A DNA stretch of 64,000 nucleotides. Source: Prevotella veroralis DSM 19559 = JCM 6290. GTDB lineage: Bacteria; Bacteroidota; Bacteroidia; Bacteroidales; Bacteroidaceae. Below the pieces are notes generated by a model. The model did no database searches. It was not told the origin of the DNA and worked only from the letters and a program-made list of their open reading frames with translations. The DNA is taken from assembly GCF_000377625.1 (NCBI RefSeq), contig NZ_KB898331.1, positions 62,001-126,000 of the forward strand, given 5' to 3'. Shown piece after piece: positions 9,108 to 17,384 of the stretch; within the stretch, counting starts at the first letter, position 1; each line of letters starts with the position of its first letter. A program made the translations under genes and the position numbers.

Positions 9108-9136
9108 CAAAGTTACATATTATCTTCATAAACAAA
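9108..9136 (-). promoter_or_regulatory. Promoter of the MFS transporter gene
   Basis: Read leftwards: TTTG at 9136..9133, 17-nt spacer, TAACTTTG at 9115..9108. Its position decides the start codon of the MFS gene (9082 rather than 9106). Confidence 0.7.
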
Positions 9137-9222
9137 GAACGTATGTCTCCATAACAATAAAGCATTGGCTTCTTTTTACACGTTTAATTACTTTCTTCTA
9201 TATCACACTCTTCTTATTAAGG

Positions 9223-9288
9223 TGTGGAGCATTAGCAACACTTGTGTGGGGTGTCAGCACGATATGTGTGGGACGTTAACACGGCAAT
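9223..9288. repeat. 22-bp array, 3 units
   Basis: TGTGG begins at 9223, 9245 and 9267, exactly 22 bp apart; each unit also carries GCA/CAC about 10 bp later (for example TGTGGGGTGTCAGCACG). It lies in the divergent gap between the MFS gene and mnmG. Apart from this array and promoters the 9107-9540 gap shows no gene. Confidence 0.65.
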
Positions 9289-9522
9289 AAAAAGGAATGG
9301 AAAGAATTGCTATTAGCCGTAAGACAGATAGCGAAACGACATTGTTTTTCGCAGATAAGGCATACTTTAACCACAATACAGTAACATTGGTTTAGGTATA
9401 GCGTGGCTGATGAATTAAAAGAGAGGGGAATTAGAAAGGAACTTTTCTATCCATAATATAGATATAATTCGAATTTATTTCTTAATTTTGTGACGATATA
9501 AATTAGGGGTATTGCGCCCCTA

Positions 9523-9530
9523 TACTTTTG
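9523..9530 (+). promoter_or_regulatory. -7 element just before mnmG
   Basis: TACTTTTG ends 10 nt before the mnmG ATG, so the leader would be only a few nt. A second candidate, TAATTTTG, is at 9483..9490. Neither has a clear TTTG -33 box. Confidence 0.45.
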
Positions 9531-9540
9531 TAAAAAGACG

Positions 9541-11412
9541 ATGAAATTCAAGTATGACGTACTTGTTATCGGCGGTGGACACGCAGGTTGTGAGGCTGCT
9601 ACAGCAGCTGCCAACATGGGTGCAATGACTTGTTTGATAACAATGGATATGAATAAGATTGGTCAGATGAGCTGTAATCCAGCAGTTGGAGGTATTGCCA
9701 AGGGACAGATAGTCAGAGAGATAGACGCTCTCGGAGGCTATATGGGACTGGTGACCGACGCTACAGCGATTCAATTCCGTATGCTGAACCGATCAAAAGG
9801 ACCAGCTGTATGGAGTCCAAGAGCACAATGCGATCGTGGTAAGTTTATCTGGGAATGGCGCACGAGACTTGACCATACAGACAACCTTGATATCTTTCAA
9901 GATCAAGCAGACGAACTACTTGTTGATAACAATAAAGTTCTGGGTATCAAGACAATATGGGGAATAGACTTATATGCACGCACAGTTATTATCACCGCTG
10001 GTACTTTCCTCAATGGACTCATGCACATCGGCAAGCGAAAGGTGGAGGGTGGACGATGCGCAGAGCCCGCTGTTCACAACTTTACAGAGAGTATTACACG
10101 CCATGGTATTCGGTCGGCACGTATGAAGACCGGAACTCCAGTGCGCATAGACCGTCGTTCCGTACACTTTGAAGAGATGGAACCACAACCTGGAGAAAGC
10201 GATTATCACCAGTTTTCTTACCATGGTCAATATCGACATCTACCACAATTACCATGCTGGACATGCAACACGAACGAAGAAGTACACGATGTCTTGCGTA
10301 GCGGATTGGCAGAATCTCCCCTCTTCAATGGGCAGATTCAGAGTACTGGTCCACGTTATTGTCCTTCGATAGAGACGAAACTTGTGACCTTCCCAGACAA
10401 AGATAGCCATCCACTCTTCCTCGAACCAGAGGGAACGAATACGAATGAAATGTACTTGAATGGCTTTTCTTCAAGTATGCCTTGGGACATTCAACTATCA
10501 GCAATACACAAGATTCCAGCCTTACGAGACGCTAAGATCTATCGTCCGGGCTATGCCATCGAGTATGACTACTTTGATCCAACACAGTTGAAACACTCAC
10601 TTGAATCAAAAATCATTGATGGTTTGTTCTTTGCAGGGCAAGTCAACGGAACCACGGGATATGAGGAAGCTGGCGGACAAGGAATTGTTGCTGGTATTAA
10701 CGCTTCCCTACTCTGCACAGGGAAGGATCCTTTCATCATGAAGAGAGACGAAAGTTACATCGGAGTTCTTATTGATGACCTAACAACAAAGGGTGTTGAT
10801 GAACCTTATCGTATGTTTACCTCACGTGCAGAATATCGTATTTTATTACGTCAAGACGATGCAGATGCACGATTGACAGAGCGTGCATATAATATAGGTA
10901 TTGCCAAACGTGATCGCTATGATTGGTGGATTCAGAAGAAGGAGAATATTGATCGCATCCTTAACTACTGTAACACAACATCCGTTAAACCTACAGAAGT
11001 AAATGATTTCCTAGTACAATTAGGAACATCTCCTATAAAAGGTTCAACAAAGATAACTGACCTTATTGCTCGACCACAGGTCAACTTCGAGAACCTTTCG
11101 GCTGTTATTCCAAGCCTAAAAGAGGTTATAGAGACCACACCTAACCGCAAGGAGGAAATAGCCGAAGCTGCAGAAATCAAATTAAAGTACAAAGGCTACA
11201 TTGATAGAGAGCGTGTTTTTGCTGAGAAGATGCACCGCTTAGAAGATATAAAGATTAAAGGTCACTTCAAATACAGTGAGCTACATGACCTATCAACAGA
11301 ATGTAGACAAAAACTAGAACATATACAACCAGAGACGCTAGCACAGGCAAGTCGTATCCCAGGAGTAAGTCCCAGTGATATAAATGTGCTACTTGTTCTC
11401 ATGGGGAGATAG
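9541..11412 (+). CDS. mnmG: tRNA uridine-5-carboxymethylaminomethyl modification enzyme MnmG
   Basis: FAD-binding subunit which, with MnmE, installs the carboxymethylaminomethyl group on U34 of tRNAs. The 623-residue length is standard. The dinucleotide-binding motif VIGGGHAGCEAA is at residues 9-20, the family signature GGIAKGQIVREIDALGG at about 55-75, and GGQGIVAGINASL (FAD binding) near residue 378; the C-terminal helical domain that contacts MnmE and tRNA is complete. The ATG at 9541 gives the normal N-terminus. In many bacteria mnmG (gidA) lies close to the replication origin and parAB. Here two parS-like sites lie within 0.8 kb downstream. Confidence 0.97.
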   Translation: MKFKYDVLVIGGGHAGCEAATAAANMGAMTCLITMDMNKIGQMSCNPAVGGIAKGQIVREIDALGGYMGLVTDATAIQFRMLNRSKGPAVWSPRAQCDRGKFIWEWRTRLDHTDNLDIFQDQADELLVDNNKVLGIKTIWGIDLYARTVIITAGTFLNGLMHIGKRKVEGGRCAEPAVHNFTESITRHGIRSARMKTGTPVRIDRRSVHFEEMEPQPGESDYHQFSYHGQYRHLPQLPCWTCNTNEEVHDVLRSGLAESPLFNGQIQSTGPRYCPSIETKLVTFPDKDSHPLFLEPEGTNTNEMYLNGFSSSMPWDIQLSAIHKIPALRDAKIYRPGYAIEYDYFDPTQLKHSLESKIIDGLFFAGQVNGTTGYEEAGGQGIVAGINASLLCTGKDPFIMKRDESYIGVLIDDLTTKGVDEPYRMFTSRAEYRILLRQDDADARLTERAYNIGIAKRDRYDWWIQKKENIDRILNYCNTTSVKPTEVNDFLVQLGTSPIKGSTKITDLIARPQVNFENLSAVIPSLKEVIETTPNRKEEIAEAAEIKLKYKGYIDRERVFAEKMHRLEDIKIKGHFKYSELHDLSTECRQKLEHIQPETLAQASRIPGVSPSDINVLLVLMGR

Positions 11413-11437
11413 CCTAATTCATGTACAACCGAACCTC

Positions 11438-11451
11438 GTTTCACGTGAAAC
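11438..11451. other. parS-like ParB binding site 1
   Basis: GTTTCACGTGAAAC is a perfect 14-bp palindrome identical to the core of the known bacterial parS consensus (TGTTNCACGTGAAACA); the two outermost bases differ. It is in the 74-nt gap between mnmG and apt. Confidence 0.75.
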
Positions 11452-11486
11452 TAACGCATAAAACATAACTATATAACAAACTGAAA

Positions 11487-12017
11487 ATGAACAAGAAACT
11501 GTTATTAGACAATTTGAGGTGCATCCCTGATTGGCCAATAAAGGGTGTCAACTTTCGCGACGTGACTACCCTATTCAAGTCACCAGAGGCTCTTCAAGAA
11601 ATTACAGACGAGATGGTAGACCTCTACAAAGACAAGGGTGTAACCAAGATAGTCGGTATTGAGAGTCGAGGCTTCGTCATGTCTTCAGCCGTGGCGACCC
11701 GTCTTGGCGCAGGAGTAGTGCTTTGTCGTAAACCAGGTAAACTCCCCTGCGAGACGATTCAAGAGAGTTATGCAAAGGAATATGGTGTTGATACTATCGA
11801 AATCCATAAAGATGCTATCAACGAGAACGACATAGTCTTATTGCATGATGACCTACTCGCAACAGGTGGAACAATGAAGGCTGCATGCGACTTAGTCAAG
11901 AAGTTCCATCCGAAGAAAGTATATTGCAACTTCATCATCGAGCTTCATAGCGAATTTCCTGATAGTCGGAATCAATTCGGTAAGGACATAGAAGTCACCT
12001 CTTTGCTCCAATTCTAA
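11487..12017 (+). CDS. apt: Adenine phosphoribosyltransferase
   Basis: Purine salvage enzyme that makes AMP from adenine and PRPP in the cytosol. The 176 residues cover the whole family fold: PDWPIKGVNFRDVTTL at the N-terminus, GIESRGFVM in the middle, and the PRPP-binding loop VLLHDDLLATGGTMKAA near residues 117-133. No parts are missing. It has a gap of 74 nt from mnmG and its own terminator, and it lies between the two parS-like sites. Confidence 0.96.
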   Translation: MNKKLLLDNLRCIPDWPIKGVNFRDVTTLFKSPEALQEITDEMVDLYKDKGVTKIVGIESRGFVMSSAVATRLGAGVVLCRKPGKLPCETIQESYAKEYGVDTIEIHKDAINENDIVLLHDDLLATGGTMKAACDLVKKFHPKKVYCNFIIELHSEFPDSRNQFGKDIEVTSLLQF

Positions 12018-12050
12018 TCCAACAAGAAAGAGCCAATAAGAAACGAGAAG

Positions 12051-12090
12051 AAAGGAGCTATCCAACAAATAGGGTTGCTCCTTTTTCCTT
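12051..12090 (+). terminator. Intrinsic terminator after apt
   Basis: Stem AAAGGAGC (12051..12058) with GCTCCTTT (12077..12084) followed by TTTCCTT, 33 nt after the apt stop codon. Confidence 0.7.
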
Positions 12091-12206
12091 ATAAGGCGAC
12101 TCTCACATTCAAGTGAATAAGCAGAAGCTGTAGAGACAAGGCTAGTGACAAATAAAACAAACAATAACTCACATAACAGAACCCACACTCTCGCAAGCAC
12201 ATTAAC

Positions 12207-12220
12207 GTTCCACGTGAAAC
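12207..12220. other. parS-like ParB binding site 2
   Basis: GTTCCACGTGAAAC matches the parS core GTTNCACGTGAAAC at every specified base and equals the core of the best-known Bacillus subtilis sites. It lies 41 nt before uvrC and 769 bp from site 1. Confidence 0.75.
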
Positions 12221-12261
12221 GAAAAGCGCTAAACAACCTTTAAACAAAGCAGTTACACAAA

Positions 12262-14094
12262 ATGAATAAAGAAGATAACTTGAAGCGATTAGCCCATCTG
12301 AAGAGTATTGTACAGAGCTTACCAGAGAAGCCCGGAACCTATCAGTACTATGATTCCGAACATACAATTATCTACGTAGGAAAGGCTAAGAACCTTAAGA
12401 GTCGTGTATCATCTTACTTCTACAAAGAGGTGGATCGATTCAAAACAAAGGTACTTGTTTCTAAGATTCATGACATATCTTACACTGTTGTCAATACAGA
12501 GGAAGACGCCTTACTAATCGAGAACCAACTTATCAAACAGTACAAACCTAAGTATAACGTATTACTTAAGGACGGTAAGACCTATCCGAGTATCTGCGTC
12601 ACAAATGAGTATTTCCCACGTATATTCAAGACGCGTACTATCAACAAGCATTCCGGTACATTCTATGGTCCATACAGCCATATTGGAAGCATGTATGCCA
12701 TCTTAGAGATCATAAAAAAGCTTTATAAGCCGCGCACCTGTCGCTACCCTATCACAAAAGAAGGCATAGAACAGGGTAAATATAAGCCTTGCCTCGAATA
12801 CCATCTACATAACTGTGGAGCTCCATGTATCAACAAACAAAGTTATGAAGACTATCAGGAAGCCATCAAACAAGCACAAGAAATATTAAAGGGAAATACT
12901 CGTAACGTACAACAAATGCTCAAACAGAAGATGCAGAAATATGCAGAAGAACTAAAGTTTGAGGATGCTGAACTCTGTAAACAGCGTTATCTTGCCCTCG
13001 ATAACTTTGCGGCAAAGAACGAGATCGTTAGTTATACCATCACAGATGTGGATGTTTTCACCATCATAGATGATGATTCTCGAAAGAACGCATTTGTTAA
13101 TTACATTCATGTTAAGAATGGCGCAATCAATCAAAGTTTCACTTATGAATATAAGAGAAAGCTCGATGAAACCGATGAAGAGCTCTTGAACTTGGCTATT
13201 TTAGAGATTCGCGAACGCTTCAAAAGCACCGCTAAGGAGATAATAGTACCTTTTGAACTTGATTTTAAGATAAAAGATGCGGAGTTCGTCATACCTAAGC
13301 GCGGTGATAAATGGCATCTTCTCGAACTATCAGAGATGAATGCTAAGCAATACAAGTTCGATCGATTGAAGCAGATGGAGAAGTTAAATCCAGAGCAGAA
13401 ACAGACCCGCTTGATGCGAGAACTGCAAAAAAAGCTAAAGTTACCGAAGCTCCCTTACCAAATAGAGTGCTTTGATAACTCCAATATCTCCGGTTCCGAC
13501 GCTGTTGCCGGGTGCATTGTTTATAAAGGAATGAAGCCTTCTAAGAAAGATTATCGTAAGTACAACATCAAGACAGTAGTAGGTCCTGACGATTACGCAA
13601 GCATGCAAGAAGTCGTCAGAAGGCGTTACATCCGCATGCAAGAAGAAGGTTCTCCCCTCCCCGACCTCATCATTACAGATGGTGGCAAGGGACAGATGGA
13701 AGTCGTAAGAGAGGTGATTGAGGATGAACTGCACCTCAATATCCCTATTGCCGGACTTGCCAAGAACGACAAACACCGCACCAATGAGCTCCTCTTCGGC
13801 TTTCCGCAACAGGTAGTAGCACTCGATGTAAAGAGCGAACTATTCCGAGTTCTCACACAGATACAGGACGAAGTGCATAGATATGCTATCTCTTTCCATC
13901 GCAATCAACGCTCTAAACATCAGCTACACAGCGAGTTAGACAACATAAAAGGCATTGGTCCGAAGACGAAAGACATGTTATTAAAGAAACTGAAGAGCGT
14001 TAAGAACATAAAAGAATCTGATAACCAGACACTTACGAGTATAATAGGAGCAAGCAAAGCAAGCTTAGTTTACAATTATTTTCATGCTGAATAA
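12262..14094 (+). CDS. uvrC: UvrABC system protein C (excinuclease subunit)
   Basis: Nuclease subunit making both incisions in nucleotide excision repair. The 610 residues contain, in order, the GIY-YIG domain (PGTYQYYDSEHTIIYVGKAK, residues 21-40), a cysteine-containing linker (YKPCLEYHLHNCGAPC), the UvrB-binding UVR motif (EELKFEDAELCKQRYLAL, about 230-247), the RNase H-like endonuclease domain (ECFDNSNISGSDAVAGCIV near residue 400) and C-terminal helix-hairpin-helices (IKGIGPKTKDMLLKKLKS). All domains are intact. A parS-like palindrome precedes the start codon. Confidence 0.97.
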   Translation: MNKEDNLKRLAHLKSIVQSLPEKPGTYQYYDSEHTIIYVGKAKNLKSRVSSYFYKEVDRFKTKVLVSKIHDISYTVVNTEEDALLIENQLIKQYKPKYNVLLKDGKTYPSICVTNEYFPRIFKTRTINKHSGTFYGPYSHIGSMYAILEIIKKLYKPRTCRYPITKEGIEQGKYKPCLEYHLHNCGAPCINKQSYEDYQEAIKQAQEILKGNTRNVQQMLKQKMQKYAEELKFEDAELCKQRYLALDNFAAKNEIVSYTITDVDVFTIIDDDSRKNAFVNYIHVKNGAINQSFTYEYKRKLDETDEELLNLAILEIRERFKSTAKEIIVPFELDFKIKDAEFVIPKRGDKWHLLELSEMNAKQYKFDRLKQMEKLNPEQKQTRLMRELQKKLKLPKLPYQIECFDNSNISGSDAVAGCIVYKGMKPSKKDYRKYNIKTVVGPDDYASMQEVVRRRYIRMQEEGSPLPDLIITDGGKGQMEVVREVIEDELHLNIPIAGLAKNDKHRTNELLFGFPQQVVALDVKSELFRVLTQIQDEVHRYAISFHRNQRSKHQLHSELDNIKGIGPKTKDMLLKKLKSVKNIKESDNQTLTSIIGASKASLVYNYFHAE

Positions 14095-14116
14095 GCAGAT
14101 AACCAAATAATTATTG

Positions 14117-14124
14117 TACATTTG
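14117..14124 (+). promoter_or_regulatory. -7 element 4 nt before dtd
   Basis: TACATTTG ends 4 nt before the dtd ATG at 14129, so any transcript starting here would be leaderless. No TTTG -33 box was found, so it is a weaker case than the promoter at 3480. Confidence 0.4.
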
Positions 14125-14128
14125 CCGT

Positions 14129-14581
14129 ATGAGAACTGTAATACAGAGGGTATCTGAAGCGTCCGTAACTATCGAACAGCAAGTAAAGTCAAGCATTCAA
14201 GCTGGATTACTCATCTTGCTTGGCATTGGTGAAGAAGACACAGAAGAAGATGCTAAGTGGTTGGTTAATAAGGTTATAGGACTTCGTATCTTCGATGACG
14301 AACAAGGCATAATGAACCGCAGCATTATGGACATCAACGGTGAGATACTCGTTGTTTCTCAATTCACCCTAATGGCTAGTTACAAGAAAGGAAACCGACC
14401 CAGTTGGATTCACGCAGCCTGCCATGAAGTATCAATCCCACTTTACAACTACTTCTGCAAGGCGTTAAGCGAAGCATTAGGAAAGCCCGTTGGCACGGGA
14501 GAGTTCGGTGCCGACATGAAAGTGAGACTACTAAATGATGGTCCGGTAACCATCTGCATGGACACTAAAAACAAGGAATAA
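14129..14581 (+). CDS. dtd: D-aminoacyl-tRNA deacylase
   Basis: Removes D-amino acids wrongly attached to tRNA. The 150-residue product begins MRTVIQRVSEASV, the exact family N-terminus; the alternative TTG upstream at 14114 would add five residues and is rejected. The active-site motifs are present: SQFTL near residue 78 and the cross-subunit Gly-Pro-containing loop NDGPVTI near the C-terminus. Its TAA shares one base with the ATG of the next gene, so the two are probably translationally coupled. Confidence 0.95.
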   Translation: MRTVIQRVSEASVTIEQQVKSSIQAGLLILLGIGEEDTEEDAKWLVNKVIGLRIFDDEQGIMNRSIMDINGEILVVSQFTLMASYKKGNRPSWIHAACHEVSIPLYNYFCKALSEALGKPVGTGEFGADMKVRLLNDGPVTICMDTKNKE

Positions 14582-14928
14582 TGACAATACAAGAGGCTCA
14601 AGAGGCCGTAGACAAGTGGATTAAGGAGTATGGTGTACGCTATTTTAGCGAACTAACCAATATGGCTTGCCTCACAGAAGAGGTTGGCGAGCTGGCAAGA
14701 GTCATAGCTCGAAGCTATGGAGACCAGAGCTTTAAGGCAGGAGAAAAGCCCAACCTCGGTGAAGAAATGGCTGATGTTCTGTGGGTTTTGCTCTGTCTTG
14801 CAAACCAGACAGGCGTTAATCTCACCGAAGAACTGCAACGCAGCTTTGATAAGAAGACGTCACGTGATAAAGACAGGCACAAGAATAACCCTAAACTCAC
14901 TGATAATCAGCAATCAAACAAAGCATAA
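14581..14928 (+). CDS. MazG-like nucleotide pyrophosphohydrolase
   Basis: Small all-alpha NTP pyrophosphohydrolase of 115 residues. The metal-binding motif of the MazG superfamily is present as EEVGE (about residues 30-34) and EEMADVLW (about 61-68). Such enzymes hydrolyse noncanonical or excess NTPs to NMP plus pyrophosphate; the exact substrate is not predictable. The last 20 residues are polar and probably disordered. Start and stop of dtd overlap it by one base (TAATG), and deoC follows after 44 nt, so dtd, this gene and deoC likely form one transcript. Confidence 0.85.
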   Translation: MTIQEAQEAVDKWIKEYGVRYFSELTNMACLTEEVGELARVIARSYGDQSFKAGEKPNLGEEMADVLWVLLCLANQTGVNLTEELQRSFDKKTSRDKDRHKNNPKLTDNQQSNKA

Positions 14929-14972
14929 ACTAATAAATAAAACATCTATATCTTAATTACAAAACAAACAAT

Positions 14973-15920
14973 ATGGGAATCATTAAAGACACCGTTTCAA
15001 AGGATATCCAGGCGCAGAAAGCGAATGGAATCGTTGAGAAGAGCGAGTACGATCAGGCTTTAGAGCAATACAACCTCAACATCACTGATGAGGAAGTAAA
15101 GGCTGCTGTGACAAAGATTATAGCCGAGAAAGTATCAGAGAATGATAATCTTGAAGTAAAGAAATTCTTGCTTGGTAGCGTCGAACTAACCACTCTCAGC
15201 ACTGCAGATACCGAAGAGAAAGTACTCGCAATGGTAGAGAAAGTCAACAAATTCGATAGTGAATACCCTGATCTTCCACATGTTGCAGCTGTCTGTGCAT
15301 ACCCTTGTTTCACCAAATTAATCGCTGATAGCCTTGAAGTGGATGGTGTCGACATTACCAACGTGACGGGTAACTTCCCTTCATCACAGGCTCTTCTTGA
15401 GGTAAAAACCATTGAGACAGCACTTGCTATAAAGGATGGTGCAACGCAGATAGACATTGTTATGCCTGTAGGTAAGTTCCTTTCTGGTGATTATGAGGGA
15501 GTTTGTGACACCATCGGAGAACTGAAACAGACCTGTGGGGACGTTCCTATGAAGGTAATCCTAGAGACTGGCGACCTCCGCAATGCGCGTGATATCAAGA
15601 CAGCAGCAGTCCTCGCTATGTACGCCGGGGCTGACTATCTAAAGACAAGTACGGGTAAAGAGAAGATTAGTGCTACTCCCGAGTCCGTTTACGTGCTCTG
15701 TCAAGCCATCAAGGAGTACCACAAGAAGACGGGCATACAGATTGGTTTAAAGCCCGCAGGAGGCATTAATACAGTCATGGATGCCGTTATCTACTACACT
15801 ATAGTTAAAGAGGTTCTAGGCGAAAAATGGCTTACTAATTATTGGTTTAGGATGGGTACAAGTAGGTTAACCAACCTTCTTCTTAGCGAGATCATCGGTT
15901 CAGAGACTAAGTTCTTCTAG
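14973..15920 (+). CDS. deoC: Deoxyribose-phosphate aldolase
   Basis: Class I aldolase splitting 2-deoxyribose 5-phosphate into glyceraldehyde 3-phosphate and acetaldehyde in deoxynucleoside catabolism. The Schiff-base lysine lies in DYLKTSTGK (about residue 222) and a second lysine in IGLKPAGGI (about 258), both as in the family; ILETGDL is also present. At 315 residues it is about 55 longer than the E. coli enzyme because of an N-terminal helical extension, a form I associate with Bacteroidota. A strong terminator follows. Confidence 0.93.
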   Translation: MGIIKDTVSKDIQAQKANGIVEKSEYDQALEQYNLNITDEEVKAAVTKIIAEKVSENDNLEVKKFLLGSVELTTLSTADTEEKVLAMVEKVNKFDSEYPDLPHVAAVCAYPCFTKLIADSLEVDGVDITNVTGNFPSSQALLEVKTIETALAIKDGATQIDIVMPVGKFLSGDYEGVCDTIGELKQTCGDVPMKVILETGDLRNARDIKTAAVLAMYAGADYLKTSTGKEKISATPESVYVLCQAIKEYHKKTGIQIGLKPAGGINTVMDAVIYYTIVKEVLGEKWLTNYWFRMGTSRLTNLLLSEIIGSETKFF

Positions 15921-15941
15921 ACAGACAGCATAACACATAAC

Positions 15942-15976
15942 GTCCCCACCCTTTCATAAAAGGCGTGGGGACTTTT
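15942..15976 (+). terminator. Intrinsic terminator after deoC
   Basis: Stem GTCCCCAC (15942..15949) with GTGGGGAC (15965..15972), extended by CCTTT/AAAGG pairing inside, then TTTTC. Confidence 0.8.
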
Positions 15977-16025
15977 CATTGTAACCCATTTCTCTATTCC
16001 ATCCATACAACTATACCATAAGAGA

Positions 16026-16289
16026 AAACGCTTCTTTAAACAGCAAGAAACACTTACCTTTATCAGAGAAAACATTCCCTAAAACTAGAAAAAGGCTTTT
16101 TGCGATTTTAAAAATAGATTATTAATTTAGTATTATTAATCTATTATAATTTTATAAATAAATTATTTTTCAAAACGCCAAACACCCTTCTCCAAGATAA
16201 CTAATTGTTATATCCATTGAAGAAGGGCGTCTTTATAACTAATAAAACAGCTTATTTGTAAGCTTAATAAGTATTATTTATATTGCTAT
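16026..16289. repeat. Degenerate 22-bp-phased array, about 12 units
   Basis: Taken in steps of 22 bp from 16026, units begin AAACGCTTC, AAACACTTACC, AAACATTCCC, AAGGCTTTTT and so on through an AT-rich middle to AGGGCGTCTTT and AACAGCTTATT. Several arms pair with an arm one or two units away, for example ATAGATTA (16114) with TTAATCTAT (16136). Conservation is weaker than in other arrays. It fills the convergent gap between deoC and the polyprenyl synthase gene. Confidence 0.5.
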
Positions 16290-16309
16290 CAACCTACAAG
16301 AATAAATGA

Positions 16310-17290
16310 TTATTTCTTTCTTTTGATGACATAATCAAGGTAGGTTTGCAAAGATGTACGTATGTTGTCATCCATAACATATTGATCGATAAATCGCTGT
16401 GCCTCGGCATGGAAGTCCCACATACGACGTTCCGCATATTCTATTCCACCATTTTCTTTTGCAAACCGAACTAAGGTCTCGACCTCTTCATGCGTCACAT
16501 TATGTGCTTTCACCTTATGAACTAATCTCATCATGTCCTCATCTTGCGTTGCATTCAACGCATATATGATGGGCAAAGTGAGCTTACCTTCTGCAAAATC
16601 ATTACCTGTTGGCTTACCAATCTCAACCTCCGAATCATAGTAATCGAAGATATCATCGCGGATTTGAAACACTATTCCGAGGTTTTTACCAAATAGTCTT
16701 GCAGCTTCAACCTGCTCTTCTGTAGCACCAGCAGACTCTGCTCCAATCGCAGCACAGGTCTCGAAAAGAGCCGCAGTCTTACGTTCTATAATCTTATAGT
16801 ATACCTCTTCTGTTACTTCTTTATTCTGTATATTAGCTAACTGGAGTATTTCTCCATCACTTAAGGTGCGCCCCAATTCAGCTAAACGGCGCACTATCAT
16901 CTCTGAATGGGTATAACTAACGTGCAAAAGTGCCGTTGACAGTACATAATCACCTACTAACACGGCTACCTTATTATCATAGTCTGCATTCACACTAGCC
17001 TGTCCTCGACGTTCAGCAGCCTCATCCACGACATCATCATGGACAAGTGATGCCGTGTGCAGAAGCTCCAATCCCACTGCAGCATGCTGTGTTATGCTTG
17101 AAACCTTACCAAAGTTTTTAGCTATCAAGAGAATTAGAATGGGGCGCATACGCTTTCCCGCGCGCTGCTTAATATGGTTCAGAACCACCTGTAACAGCCC
17201 ATCCTCGTGGTTGAGAGCATGATTAAAAAGGTCGATGAAATCGACTAATTCCGTCTCAATCGGTTGCTTTATTAGTGAAAGGGTATCCAT
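16310..17290 (-). CDS. Polyprenyl diphosphate synthase
   Basis: Trans-isoprenyl chain elongation enzyme of 326 residues, related to IspB/octaprenyl synthase, making the side chain of menaquinone from IPP. The first aspartate-rich motif is LVHDDVVDEA (about residues 81-90), the second IRDDIFDYY (about 208-216), with GKRMRPILILL and the KTAALFETC segment between and before. The chosen ATG at 17290 (MDTLSL) is the first in-frame ATG; a TTG at 17323 lies upstream of the -7 element at 17311..17318 and is rejected. Chain length cannot be read from sequence by eye. It diverges from polA. Confidence 0.9.
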   Translation of the reverse strand: MDTLSLIKQPIETELVDFIDLFNHALNHEDGLLQVVLNHIKQRAGKRMRPILILLIAKNFGKVSSITQHAAVGLELLHTASLVHDDVVDEAAERRGQASVNADYDNKVAVLVGDYVLSTALLHVSYTHSEMIVRRLAELGRTLSDGEILQLANIQNKEVTEEVYYKIIERKTAALFETCAAIGAESAGATEEQVEAARLFGKNLGIVFQIRDDIFDYYDSEVEIGKPTGNDFAEGKLTLPIIYALNATQDEDMMRLVHKVKAHNVTHEEVETLVRFAKENGGIEYAERRMWDFHAEAQRFIDQYVMDDNIRTSLQTYLDYVIKRKK

Positions 17291-17310
17291 TATTGACTTC
17301 AAATTTGATA

Positions 17311-17318
17311 CAAATTTA
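17311..17318 (-). promoter_or_regulatory. -7 element of the polyprenyl synthase gene
   Basis: TAAATTTG read leftwards from 17318, about 20 nt before the ATG at 17290. No clear -33 box. Confidence 0.45.
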
Positions 17319-17384
17319 GTCAATAAATCGCATATTATGGAATATTTTTAGTACTTTTACAGCTAAAAATACATATTTACTTTT

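Noticed and set aside
17291..17323. TTG start for the polyprenyl synthase gene
   Set aside because: It lies upstream of the -7 element and is not needed for the family N-terminus.
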